From positions 1 through 64,000 of the forward strand of contig NZ_JBHSCH010000009.1 in the NCBI RefSeq assembly GCF_042651065.1: a DNA stretch of 64,000 nucleotides, in the 5' to 3' direction. The DNA is from Pseudoroseomonas aestuarii. Its GTDB lineage: Bacteria; Pseudomonadota; Alphaproteobacteria; Acetobacterales; Acetobacteraceae. The stretch's first letter is position 1. Each line of letters opens with the position of its first letter. The position numbers and the translations under genes were made by a program. The notes under the pieces were generated by a model, which was not told the DNA's origin, made no database searches, and saw only the letters and a list, made by a program, of their open reading frames with translations. Below, piece by piece: positions 41,609-50,028 of the stretch.

Positions 41609-42574
41609 TCAGCAGACGAAATCCGCCGCCGCCACGGCCTCGCCGCGCAGGACGCGCTCGATGTTGCCAAAGATCTGGCGAATGCCCTTCTCGAAATTGT
41701 CGGCGGCGAGGGCCGCGATGTGCGGCGTTGCCACGACGTTGTCGAACCGCAGGAGCGGGTTCTCCGCCGGCGTCGGCTCCGTCTCGTAGACATCGGTCGC
41801 GGCGCCCAGGATCTCGCCGGCCTCGAGCGCGGCGACGAGGTCGGCCTCCACCACCACCCCGCCACGGGCGACGTTGATGAGCACGGCGCTGCGCTTCATG
41901 GACCGCAGCGCGGCCCGGTCGATCATCCCGGCGGTCTCCGGCGTCATCGGGCAGTGCAGCGAGACGACGTCGCTCTCGGCCAGCACCTCCGGAACACGGG
42001 CGAAGCGCACATCCTGCGCGGCCTCCTCCGCGGGGTCCAGGCGGCGGGTCTTGTTGTAGAGGATGCGGCAGCCGAAAGGCTTCAGCAGGCGCGCGACATT
42101 CTGCCCGATCGCGCCATAGCCGATGATTCCCACCGTCTTGCCGGTGAGCATGAAGCTGGGCTTGGGCAGGGTGGTGGTGCGCCACGCGCCGGCGCGCAGC
42201 GTGGCATGGCCGAAGGCCAGGTTGCGCAGCAGGGCGATCATCAGGCCCAGGGTGAACTCGGCCACCGGCACGGCATTGCTGCCGGTGGTGCGGGCCACGG
42301 TGATGCCGCGCGCCCTGGCCGCCGCCAGATCGAAATTGTCGACGCCCACGCCCCATTTGTGCAGCAGCCTGGCCCGGCCCGCCGCGGCCAGCAGCGCGGC
42401 GTCCACCGCGATCTGGCCGGAGACCAGGAACTCGGCATCGGCCACGATCTCCCGCAGATGGGCCGGGTCGCGGCTGCGCGCGTAGTCGAGTTCCAGGCCG
42501 GCCGGCAGCAGCGCACGCATCCGCCGCGCGGTTTCGGCCGTGATCGGGTCGAGCACTATGATCTTGCGGGGCAT
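41609..42574 (-). CDS. D-isomer-specific 2-hydroxyacid dehydrogenase
   Basis: NAD(P)-dependent oxidoreductase of 321 aa. The Rossmann motif is GKTVGIIGYGAIGQNVARLL; catalytic residues are the Arg in INVARGG, the Glu in VYETEP and the His in ATPHIAA. The family covers phosphoglycerate, glyoxylate, lactate and related dehydrogenases. The substrate is not clear; HKWGVGVDNFDLAAARARGI resembles the phosphoglycerate-dehydrogenase-like branch. It converges with the EAL gene, ten bases apart, and is followed on the same strand upstream by an SDR gene. Confidence 0.9.
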   Translation of the reverse strand: MPRKIIVLDPITAETARRMRALLPAGLELDYARSRDPAHLREIVADAEFLVSGQIAVDAALLAAAGRARLLHKWGVGVDNFDLAAARARGITVARTTGSNAVPVAEFTLGLMIALLRNLAFGHATLRAGAWRTTTLPKPSFMLTGKTVGIIGYGAIGQNVARLLKPFGCRILYNKTRRLDPAEEAAQDVRFARVPEVLAESDVVSLHCPMTPETAGMIDRAALRSMKRSAVLINVARGGVVVEADLVAALEAGEILGAATDVYETEPTPAENPLLRFDNVVATPHIAALAADNFEKGIRQIFGNIERVLRGEAVAAADFVC

Positions 42575-42694
42575 CGGGTGATCCGGGAGCGAGGACGAAG
42601 AGGGCAGGAAGCCGTATCCGCCGGAGCGTGCGGAGAAATCATCCCGGCGGCAAGCCGGGATGCAGCGGCCTTCCGGCCCTGGCGGGGGCGTTCC

Positions 42695-43462
42695 TCAGAC
42701 CACCGCCGTCATGCCGCCATCCACGTAGAGCATCTGCCCGTTGACGAAGTCCGAGGCCGGCGCCGCCAGGAAGACGCAGGCGCCCACCAGCTCCTCCACC
42801 CGGCCCCAGCGGCCGGCCGGCGTGCGGCGGGCGAGCCAGGCGGTGAACTCCGCATCCTCCACCAGCGGCCGCGTCAGCTCCGTGGCGAAGTAGCCGGGGG
42901 CGATGGCGTTCACCTGCACGCCCCTTGCCGCCCACTCGGCGCAGAGGGCGCGGGTCAGCATCCGCACACCGCCCTTGCTGGTGGCGTAGGGGGCGGTGCC
43001 GGGCCGCGCCAGGTCGCTCTGCACCGAGGCGATGTTGATGATCTTGCCGCGCCCGCGCGCCGTCATGCGCCGCGCGGCGGCCTGGGCCACGAAGAACACC
43101 CCGTCGAGATTGGTGCGCAGGATCTCGTGCCAGACCGCCGGCGGCACGTCGAGCGCCGGCATGCGGCGGGTGATGCCGGCATTGTTCACCAGGATGTCCA
43201 CCGGGCCGAGCCGCGCCTCGATCTCCGCCAGCGCCGCCTCGGCCGCCGCCGCCTCGGTCACGTCGAAGGCCGCGACCTCGGCGGCGAGCCCCGAAGCGGC
43301 GAGGCCCGCGCGGGCGGCCTCCAGCTTCGCCGGGTCGCGGCCGTTCAGCACCACCTGCGCGCCGGCCTCGGCCAGGCCGCGCGCCAGCGCGAGCCCGATG
43401 CCCTGGCTGGAGCCGGTCAGCAGCGCGCGGCGCCCCGTCAGGTCGAAAAGTCCTGCCGTCAT
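42695..43462 (-). CDS. Short-chain dehydrogenase (gluconate 5-dehydrogenase/IdnO-like)
   Basis: Classical SDR of 255 aa: cofactor motif TGSSQGIG, NNAG, catalytic serine in NIASVQSD, YATSK, and the C-terminal GQMLYVDGGMTAVV. The start MTAGLFDLTGRRALLTG is typical of gluconate 5-dehydrogenases and 2-dehydro-3-deoxy-gluconate dehydrogenases. GGGGAGGG lies just before the ATG. Together with the neighbouring hydroxyacid dehydrogenase it may oxidise or reduce a sugar acid; the substrate is inferred from family only. Confidence 0.88.
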   Translation of the reverse strand: MTAGLFDLTGRRALLTGSSQGIGLALARGLAEAGAQVVLNGRDPAKLEAARAGLAASGLAAEVAAFDVTEAAAAEAALAEIEARLGPVDILVNNAGITRRMPALDVPPAVWHEILRTNLDGVFFVAQAAARRMTARGRGKIINIASVQSDLARPGTAPYATSKGGVRMLTRALCAEWAARGVQVNAIAPGYFATELTRPLVEDAEFTAWLARRTPAGRWGRVEELVGACVFLAAPASDFVNGQMLYVDGGMTAVV

Positions 43463-43541
43463 CTGGGTCCCTCCCCGGGGATTTCGTTTCGCGGCCAGGG
43501 TGGCGGGTGGAGCGCGGCAGGGCAAGGCCAGGGCGCCGCCC

Positions 43542-44192
43542 TCAGCGTCCAGGCGGCTCCAGTCCGCAGCCGCGCAACACCAGCTGCAGGATGGTGTCGG
43601 TGCCGCGGGCGAAGCAGTCGGCGTCCGGCTCCGGCAGGTCCAGCACGGCGCCGATCTGGGCGCCGAAATCGGCATAGGTCTGGGTCATCGCCCAGATGCT
43701 GAAGAACAGGTGGGGCGGGTCCACCGGCGCCATGCGGCCCGCCGCGATCCAGCCCTCCAGCACCGTGGATTTCTCCCGCACCAGCGCGCGCAGCGGCCCA
43801 GCCAGGTGGCTGCGCAGATAGGGCGCGCCGTGCAGCACCTCGTTGGCGAAGACGCGGGAGGCCTGCGGCCGCTCGCGCGACCAGCGCATCTTGGCGCGGA
43901 TATAGGCAGTGAGCGCCTCGGCCGGTTCCGCCTCAGGGCGGATGCTGTCCGTGGCCGAGAGCCAGAGGGCGAGAATGCTGTCGAGCAGGGTGGTATAGAG
44001 TGCCTCCTTGGTGCCGAAGTAGTAGTGCAGGTTGGCCTTGGGCAGGCCGGCGGCGGCGGCGAGTTCCGACATGCTGGCCCCCTCGAAGCCCGCCTCGGCG
44101 AAGACGCGCTCGGCCCCGGCCAGGATCTGCGCGATGCGCGCCTGGCGCTGGCGGGCACGCGGGCCGATCTGTGCATTCCCTGCCTGCGTCAT
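43542..44192 (-). CDS. rutR: TetR-family regulator, RutR-like
   Basis: Repressor of 216 aa with an N-terminal TetR helix-turn-helix (ASMSELAAAAGLPKANLHYYFGTKEALY) and a RutR/YcdC-type C-terminal domain (RVFANEVLHGAPYL). In E. coli RutR senses uracil or thymine and controls pyrimidine degradation. Here it is divergent from a uracil-catabolism operon, with a RutR-type box between. The start MTQAGNAQ matches the length of E. coli RutR; the longer frame from 44258 would place its ATG inside the operator. Confidence 0.88.
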   Translation of the reverse strand: MTQAGNAQIGPRARQRQARIAQILAGAERVFAEAGFEGASMSELAAAAGLPKANLHYYFGTKEALYTTLLDSILALWLSATDSIRPEAEPAEALTAYIRAKMRWSRERPQASRVFANEVLHGAPYLRSHLAGPLRALVREKSTVLEGWIAAGRMAPVDPPHLFFSIWAMTQTYADFGAQIGAVLDLPEPDADCFARGTDTILQLVLRGCGLEPPGR

Positions 44193-44250
44193 GATCAGAA
44201 TTCCGGCCTGCTGCCTTGCAAATGGGCCAATCGGGGGCCTTGGGAAATTA

Positions 44251-44266
44251 TTGACCATTTGGTCAG
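44251..44266. promoter_or_regulatory. RutR-type operator overlapping the URC promoter
   Basis: TTGACCATTTGGTCAG matches the E. coli RutR consensus TTGACCAnnTGGTCAA at all but the last base. Its first six bases can act as a -35 box (TTGACC, 44251-44256) with TAGCGT (44275-44280) as -10 at an 18-base spacing, so bound RutR would block the URC operon. It is also 59 bases before the rutR start, giving autoregulation. Confidence 0.8.
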
Positions 44267-44355
44267 CTTTCTTCTAGCGTCATATCGCCGACGCACCAAG
44301 CCGCCCCGCCGGGCGCGGCCCGCCGGTGCCGCACAGAGCGAGGCGTAGCGCGACG

Positions 44356-45627
44356 ATGACCGGCCTGAACCGACTGCGCGACGGCAAGGGCACCGCCCCG
44401 CGCCCGATCATCCTGACCTCCCATCCGCAGCGCGGCGGCGCCAAGGCCCTGCCGCTCCACTGGGGCGCGGCCGAGCCGGCGCGGCGTGGCCCCGTCATCG
44501 CCACCACGCAGGACCCCGCGGCGCGCAACGCCATCGGCACCCATGCGGGCTCCTATGCGCTGTACCGGGCGCTGGCGGTGGCCTCGGGGCAGCTCCGCGC
44601 CGACCACCGGCCGGATTTCCGCGACACCCGCCCGGCCCAGCCGATCGGCCCCTTCCCGGCCTGGGGGGACCCGGCGAGGATCGTCTCGCTCGACCCCTTC
44701 GGGCACATGGTGCCGGAACTCTACGCGGAGCAGCTCGCGGCGGGGCTGGACATCCGCCCCAGCATCGCCGTCACCCGCGCGCACATCAACATGCCGGAAC
44801 TGGCCGATGCGGTGCGGGCCGGGCGACTGGCGCCGGATGGCGCGGTGCTGCTGGGCAATGGCGATGTGCGCGTCACCAAGATCGCCATCGAGCCGGTGTG
44901 GTGGCTGCCCGGTATCGCCGCCCGCTTCGGCATCGATGAGACCGCGCTGCGACGCAACCTGTTCGAGCAGACCGGCGGCATGTTCCCCGAGCTGGTGACG
45001 CGGCCCGACCTGCGGGTGTTCCTGCCCCCCATCGGCAGCATGTCGGTCTATCTCTTCGGCGACACGGCGAAGCTCGGCCAGGCGGAGACGCGCATCGCCT
45101 GCCGCATCCATGACGAGTGCAACGGCTCCGACGTGTTCGGCTCCGACATCTGCACCTGCCGGCCCTATCTGGCGCATGGCATCGAGGCCTGCATCGGCAT
45201 GGCGCAGGAGGGCGGCGTCGGCGTCATCGTCTACAACCGCAAGGAGGGGCGGGCGCTGGGCGAGGTGACGAAGTTCCTTGTCTACAACGCGCGCAAGCGG
45301 CAGGAGGGTGGCGACCGGGCGGAGCAGTACTTCCAGCGCACCGAATGCGTGGCCGGCGTGCAGGACATGCGCTTCCAGGAGCTGATGCCGGATGTGCTGC
45401 ACTGGCTCGGCATCACCCGCATCGACCGGCTGGTGTCGATGAGCAACATGAAGTTCGCGCCGATCACCGCCAGCGGCATCGATGTGGTGGAGCGCATCCC
45501 GATCCCCGACGAACTGATCCCGGCCGATGCGCGGGTGGAGATGGATGCCAAGAAGGCGGCCGGCTATTTCTCCCCCGCCGTGCCGGACGCGGCGGAACTG
45601 GCCGTGGCCAAGGGCCGCGCGCTGTGA
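44356..45627 (+). CDS. GTP cyclohydrolase II-like enzyme of uracil catabolism (URC1-type)
   Basis: A 423-aa member of the RibA fold with a long N-terminal extension (about 1-190). The cyclohydrolase core shows RIHDECNGSDVFGSDICTC with the zinc cysteines, GVGVIVYNRKEGRALG and HWLGITRIDRLVSMSNMK. In the URC pathway of yeasts and some bacteria this protein opens the ribosylated uracil ring rather than making riboflavin precursors. The context decides the call: it is followed by the DUF1688/URC4 gene (GTGA overlap) and uracil phosphoribosyltransferase and preceded by a RutR box. Confidence 0.88.
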   Translation: MTGLNRLRDGKGTAPRPIILTSHPQRGGAKALPLHWGAAEPARRGPVIATTQDPAARNAIGTHAGSYALYRALAVASGQLRADHRPDFRDTRPAQPIGPFPAWGDPARIVSLDPFGHMVPELYAEQLAAGLDIRPSIAVTRAHINMPELADAVRAGRLAPDGAVLLGNGDVRVTKIAIEPVWWLPGIAARFGIDETALRRNLFEQTGGMFPELVTRPDLRVFLPPIGSMSVYLFGDTAKLGQAETRIACRIHDECNGSDVFGSDICTCRPYLAHGIEACIGMAQEGGVGVIVYNRKEGRALGEVTKFLVYNARKRQEGGDRAEQYFQRTECVAGVQDMRFQELMPDVLHWLGITRIDRLVSMSNMKFAPITASGIDVVERIPIPDELIPADARVEMDAKKAAGYFSPAVPDAAELAVAKGRAL

Positions 45628-46844
45628 GCGGTGCGCTGGCCCTGCTGCGCCGGCCGGAGACGATCCGCGCCCGCTGCCACGCACTCCTCGTCCTGGCCGA
45701 GCGCGACGCGCTGCCGCACTTCACCTTCCACCCCGCCCGCCTGCCGGCGGCGGCCGACTACGTGACGGAGACCATCCGGCAGAACTACCCGGACCTGCGC
45801 ATCCCCTACCATGCCCGCTGGCGGCACTTCGCAGCCGGCGGGGTGGACCGCTGGGGCGCGCTGGCGGCGCGGCTGGCGGGGGAGGGGACGGAGGCGGTCG
45901 CGCGCCGTCGCATCGACCTCTGCGTCGTCTCGGTGCTGCTGGATGCGGGGGCGGGGCCGGCCTGGTCCTTCACCGAGCCGGACGGCACGCGCACCAACCG
46001 CTCCGAGGGGCTGGCCGTGGCCAGCCTGCATGCCTTCGCCGCCGGCCTGTTCTCCAGCGACCCGGCCGACCCGCTGCGCGTGGATGCCGAGGCGCTGCTG
46101 GCGCTGGACACGGCACAGCTGGGCGCCGCCTTCCAGCACGCGCCGGGCAACCCGCTGGAGGGGCTGGAGGGGCGTGCCGCGCTGATGCGCAACCTCGGTG
46201 CCGCGCTGCTGCGGGTGCCGGCGCTGTTCGGCGCCGCGCCGGCACGGCCGGGCCGGTTGTTCGACTATCTGCGCGCCCGGGCCACGCCCCAAGGGCTGCC
46301 CGCCGCCGCCATCCTCGCCGCGCTGCTGGAGGGGCTGGCGCCGGTCTGGCCGGCCCGGCTCTCGCTGGAGGGCGAGAACCTGGGCGATGTCTGGCGCCAC
46401 CCGCTGGCCGCGCCGGAGGGGCCGGCGGCGGGGCTGGTGCCCTTCCACAAGCTCTCGCAATGGCTGAGCTACTCGCTGGCCGAGGTGCTGGAGGAGGCGG
46501 GCCTGCCCGTCACCGGCCTCGACGCCCTGACCGGCCTGCCAGAGTACCGCAATGGCGGGCTGTTGCTCGATCTCGGCGTGCTGGCCTTGCGCGACCCCAC
46601 CCTGGCACGGCAAACCCTGCCCGCCGACCATCCGGCCATCGTCGAGTGGCGGGCGCTGACCGTGGCGCTGCTCGACCGGCTGGCGGAGCTGGTGCGGGCG
46701 CGGCTCGGCCTCGACGCCGCCGCCCTGCCGCTGGCCCGCGTGCTGGAGGGGGGAAGCTGGGCCGCCGGCCGCCGCATCGCCCGCGCGATGCGGCCGGATG
46801 GCGGGCCGCCGCTGACGCTCGCCAGCGATGGCACCGTGTTCTGA
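45624..46844 (+). CDS. URC4/Urg3-type uracil catabolism protein (DUF1688)
   Basis: A 406-aa protein of the DUF1688 family, required for the URC route of pyrimidine degradation in fungi but without a defined reaction. Conserved parts: ADYVTETIRQNYPDLRIPYHARWRHF, RRRIDLCVVSVLLDAGAGPAWSF, GLAVASLHAF, NPLEGLEGRAALMRNLG, GLVPFHKLSQWLSYSL and TGLPEYRNGGLLLDLGVL. The GTG start overlaps the stop of the cyclohydrolase gene (GTGA). There is no signal peptide or membrane segment. Confidence 0.9.
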   Translation: MSGALALLRRPETIRARCHALLVLAERDALPHFTFHPARLPAAADYVTETIRQNYPDLRIPYHARWRHFAAGGVDRWGALAARLAGEGTEAVARRRIDLCVVSVLLDAGAGPAWSFTEPDGTRTNRSEGLAVASLHAFAAGLFSSDPADPLRVDAEALLALDTAQLGAAFQHAPGNPLEGLEGRAALMRNLGAALLRVPALFGAAPARPGRLFDYLRARATPQGLPAAAILAALLEGLAPVWPARLSLEGENLGDVWRHPLAAPEGPAAGLVPFHKLSQWLSYSLAEVLEEAGLPVTGLDALTGLPEYRNGGLLLDLGVLALRDPTLARQTLPADHPAIVEWRALTVALLDRLAELVRARLGLDAAALPLARVLEGGSWAAGRRIARAMRPDGGPPLTLASDGTVF

Positions 46845-46872
46845 CAGAAAGCCCGACCCGGAAAGCCCGACC

Positions 46873-47523
46873 ATGACCGACGCGCCGAACGGCCCCCGCG
46901 ACGTGACCGTGATCCAGCACCCGCTGGTGCAACACAAGCTGACCCTGATGCGGCAGAAGGCGACCTCCACCGGCGAGTTCCGCCGCCTGGCGCGCGAGAT
47001 CAGCCTGCTGATGGCCTATGAGCTGACCCGCGACCTGCCGCTGGAGACCGCCGCCATCGAGACGCCGCTGGAGCCGATGCAGGCGCCGATCCTCTCCGGC
47101 AAGAAGCTCTGCATCGTCTCCATCCTGCGCGCCGGCGACGGGCTGATGGAGGGGATGCTGGACCTCGTCCCCTCCGCCCGCGTCGGCCATATCGGCCTGT
47201 ACCGGGACCCGGAGACGCTGGTGCCGGTGGAGTACTACCTGAAGCTGCCGGACGATGTCTCCGAGCGGCTGGTGATCGTGGTGGACCCGATGCTGGCCAC
47301 CGGCCATTCCGCCGCCGCGGCGCTGGCGCGGCTGAAGCAGGCCGGGGCGGAGCAGCTCCGCTTCGCCTGCCTGCTGGCGGCGCCGCAGGGTGTGGATGTC
47401 GTGACCAGCGCCCATCCGGACGTGCCGGTCTTCACCTGCTCCATCGACCGCGAGCTGGACGAGCACGCCTATATCCGCCCCGGCCTGGGCGACGCCGGGG
47501 ACCGTCTGTACGGGACGAAGTAG
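46873..47523 (+). CDS. upp: Uracil phosphoribosyltransferase
   Basis: Converts uracil and PRPP to UMP (216 aa); in the URC pathway this is the first step (URC6). Typical features are VIQHPLVQHKLTLMRQKATSTGEFR, the PRPP loop IVVDPMLATGHSAAAALARLK and the uracil-binding end DRELDEHAYIRPGLGDAGDRLYGTK. An ATG at 46873 is chosen by alignment length; in-frame codons before it lie within the DUF1688 gene tail. Last gene of the URC operon. Confidence 0.95.
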   Translation: MTDAPNGPRDVTVIQHPLVQHKLTLMRQKATSTGEFRRLAREISLLMAYELTRDLPLETAAIETPLEPMQAPILSGKKLCIVSILRAGDGLMEGMLDLVPSARVGHIGLYRDPETLVPVEYYLKLPDDVSERLVIVVDPMLATGHSAAAALARLKQAGAEQLRFACLLAAPQGVDVVTSAHPDVPVFTCSIDRELDEHAYIRPGLGDAGDRLYGTK

Positions 47524-47535
47524 AATCTCGCCGGA

Positions 47536-47561
47536 CGGGGGGCGCCTTCGCGGCGCGCCCC
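47536..47561 (+). terminator. Possible terminator after upp
   Basis: A GC-rich imperfect hairpin with a TTCG loop lies 13 bases after the upp stop. There is no T-run, so termination is uncertain. Confidence 0.4.
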
Positions 47562-47697
47562 GCAGCGCCGGATGAGGCGCCGGATAGCGCCCGCTCACGC
47601 CAGCGGACCTGAAGCACGGTCACGCGCCACGGGCGCGCCGCGGCCCCGCCCGAAACCATGCGAGGGGCGGGATGTTCTATGGGCCGGAGGTGGGGCG

Positions 47698-48708
47698 GTG
47701 AGAACAGGCGAAATTCCGGTACGAACCGCTGTGGTGACAGGCGCTTCCGCAGGTGTTGGCCGGGCGGTCGCCCACGCCCTGGCCCGGCGCGGCTGGCAGC
47801 TGGGCCTGATCGCGCGTGATGCTGGCGCGCTGGAGGCCGTACGCCGTGAAGCGGAAGCGGCGGGTGCGCCGCAGGTCCGTGTGGCCGCCATCGACGTTGC
47901 CGATGCCTCCGCCGTCTTCGACGCGGCGGGGCGTTTCGGGCGCGAGCTGGGCGGCATCGAGCTTTGGGTGAACAATGCGATGGTCACGGTCTTCGGGCCG
48001 GTCTCCGCCCTGTCGCCCGAGGAGTTCCGCCGCGTGACGGAGGTCACCTATCTCGGCTATGTGCATGGGACGATGGCGGCGCTCCGGCAGATGCGCGCGC
48101 AGGATCGTGGCACGATCCTGCAGGTCGGTTCCGCGCTCGCCTACCGGGCCATTCCGCTGCAATCCGCCTATTGTGGCGCGAAGTTCGCCATTCGCGGCTT
48201 CACCGACGCGCTGCGCAGCGAATTGCGGCACGACGGAAGCCGTGTCCGCCTGACCATGGTGCAGCTGCCGGCCGTGAACACGCCGCAATTCGACTGGGCG
48301 CGCAGCCACATGCCGCGCCGGGCCCAGCCCGTGCCGCCCATTTTCCAGCCCGATGCCGTGGCGGAAGCCGTGTGCCGGGCGGCGGAGACCGCCCCGCGCG
48401 AAGTGTGGGTGGGCTGGTCGGGCATCCGCGCCATCATCGGCACCATGCTGGCGCCCGGTATTCTGGACCGGCTGCTGGCCCGGCAGGGCTATGACGGGCA
48501 GATGGCGCCCGAGGCTCGTCCGCCCGGGCAGCCGGACAACCTGTTCGCACCCGTTGCCGGGCGCCACGCCGGGCAGGGCAGGTTTGGGGCGGTCGCGCAG
48601 CCACGGGTCAGCGCCGTGAACCCGGCGCTGCTGCGCGGCGTCATGGTCGCCGCCCTCCTGGTTCCGGCGGTGGTCGCTTCGCGGCGGCTGCTGAGGCGTG
48701 GGCGCTGA
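47698..48708 (+). CDS. SDR-family oxidoreductase with C-terminal extension and membrane tail
   Basis: A 336-aa short-chain dehydrogenase: TGASAGVGRAVAHALARRG cofactor loop, WVNNAMVTVFGP, VGSALAYRAIPLQSAYCGAKFA with the catalytic Ser-Tyr-Lys, then a 90-residue C-terminal extension ending in a hydrophobic segment and arginines (GVMVAALLVPAVVASRRLLRRGR), so it may be membrane-attached. Start GTG 47698 has GGAGG seven bases upstream. The substrate is unknown. Confidence 0.85.
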   Translation: MRTGEIPVRTAVVTGASAGVGRAVAHALARRGWQLGLIARDAGALEAVRREAEAAGAPQVRVAAIDVADASAVFDAAGRFGRELGGIELWVNNAMVTVFGPVSALSPEEFRRVTEVTYLGYVHGTMAALRQMRAQDRGTILQVGSALAYRAIPLQSAYCGAKFAIRGFTDALRSELRHDGSRVRLTMVQLPAVNTPQFDWARSHMPRRAQPVPPIFQPDAVAEAVCRAAETAPREVWVGWSGIRAIIGTMLAPGILDRLLARQGYDGQMAPEARPPGQPDNLFAPVAGRHAGQGRFGAVAQPRVSAVNPALLRGVMVAALLVPAVVASRRLLRRGR

Positions 48709-48820
48709 CGAGGCCAAAGCCGCGGGAGGCCGGCCCCGCCCCTGACCGATGGTATCCCGGCATCCCTGATTCCCCTCCCATCGTCATCGGTCACATCATC
48801 CCTCAGCAGCGGGAAGCAGC

Positions 48821-49246
48821 ATGGACGTCGCGGAAGTCATGAGTGCCGAGGTCGAATTCATCGCACCGGAGGCCACGGCGCAGGAGGCGGCGGAGCTGAT
48901 GGGTGAGCTCGACGTCGGTGCCCTGCCGGTCGGGAGCGCCGAGGATCTGCGGGGCGTGGTGACCGACCGCGATCTCCTCTACCGCGTCGTGGCGGCCGGC
49001 AGGGACCCGGCGGGCCTCAGGGTACGGGAGGTGATGAGCAGCCCCGCCATCGCCTGCCGCCCCAATGACACGCTGCGTCAGGCCATGGACCTGATGACGG
49101 CACAGAACCTCCGCCGCCTGGCGGTGCAGGATGCGCAGGGGAAGGTGGTGGGATGGGTGACGCTGGCCGATGTCGCCCGGCGGCTGCTGGTGGAGGATGC
49201 GCGCCTGCAACAGGCGCTGCGCGGCCTCACCGAGTCCGCGGCCTGA
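48821..49246 (+). CDS. CBS-domain protein (two CBS motifs)
   Basis: A 141-aa stand-alone CBS pair: first repeat MDVAEVMSAEVEFIAPEATAQEAAELM...GVVTDRDLLYRVV, second VREVMSSPAIACRPNDTLRQAMDLM...GWVTLADVARRLL. Such proteins bind adenine nucleotides and act as energy or stress sensors on partner proteins. GGGAAG lies seven bases before the ATG. Its end overlaps the end of the convergent DUF533-like gene by 20 bases. Confidence 0.9.
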   Translation: MDVAEVMSAEVEFIAPEATAQEAAELMGELDVGALPVGSAEDLRGVVTDRDLLYRVVAAGRDPAGLRVREVMSSPAIACRPNDTLRQAMDLMTAQNLRRLAVQDAQGKVVGWVTLADVARRLLVEDARLQQALRGLTESAA

Positions 49247-49823
49247 GCCTCCGCCGGCCGCGCCGCCGCAGGTCGGCCGTCACCGTGGCGGGCAGCGCGA
49301 AGGCCGCCGCGAGGTAGTCCAGCCAGGCCTGCCCGGCCAGGCCATCGGCGGCCGAGAGCAGCGCGGCGGTATAGGCATGGGCGCCGAGCTCCTCCCGCCG
49401 GACCGAATCCAGGAGCAGGGGCAAAGGAGGGAGCGCCTCGTCCAGCGCCGCCTTCTCGGCCGTGCCCCCGCCGATCGCCGCCAGCGCCTCGAGGGGCGGG
49501 GGCGCGCCGGTCATGGCGGCCGTGGCCTGCATGCAGCGGACGAGCAGGATCCGGTGCGCCGGTGGCAGGTTGTTCACGTTGAGGGCCAGCGGAAACAGCG
49601 TCTGATGGCGGTTCTGCAGCCATCCGTGCAGCAGCTTGGCGGCCACCTGCTCCTGCAGCAGAAGCTGCGGCGGCGGGGGCAGCGGGCGTGGCGGCATCGC
49701 CCCGGGCGCCGGCGCGGCGGAAAGGGTGGCGGGCAGCTCCAGCGCCTGCCGCTCCATCAGCTCCGAGCGGCCATCCGCCGCGAGGCCGAGCCATTGCAGT
49801 AGGCGCCGGGTCCTGATCGTCAT
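49227..49823 (-). CDS. DUF533/TerB-like protein
   Basis: A 198-aa protein whose C-terminal half (LDEALPPLPLLLDSVRREELGAHAYTAALLSAADG...WLDYLAAAFALP) resembles the TerB-like DUF533 domain seen in YebE-type proteins. The N-terminal 60 residues are Pro/Ala-rich, and the middle (LHGWLQNRHQTLFPLALNVNNLPPAHRILLVRCMQATAAM) is not recognised. Classical DUF533 proteins have a glycine-rich membrane part that is absent here. Function unknown. The gene is divergent from the SLC13 permease. Confidence 0.65.
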   Translation of the reverse strand: MTIRTRRLLQWLGLAADGRSELMERQALELPATLSAAPAPGAMPPRPLPPPPQLLLQEQVAAKLLHGWLQNRHQTLFPLALNVNNLPPAHRILLVRCMQATAAMTGAPPPLEALAAIGGGTAEKAALDEALPPLPLLLDSVRREELGAHAYTAALLSAADGLAGQAWLDYLAAAFALPATVTADLRRRGRRRLRPRTR

Positions 49824-50028
49824 GATAGCGGCGTTCCTGCAACGGGCGCGGTGGGAGATGGCGCGAGGGGCAACCTCCCTGGCAACTCGCCGCGCTTCCG
49901 CCGGTTGCGCCCGGGCGGCCGGCACATGCAGCCGACCCGAGCGACCGACCCAAGCGACCAAACAGGAATTCCCGCATGCCACCGCCATTCCGCATCCCGC
50001 GCGCCCATCCCGGCCGCGAGGGCCGCCC

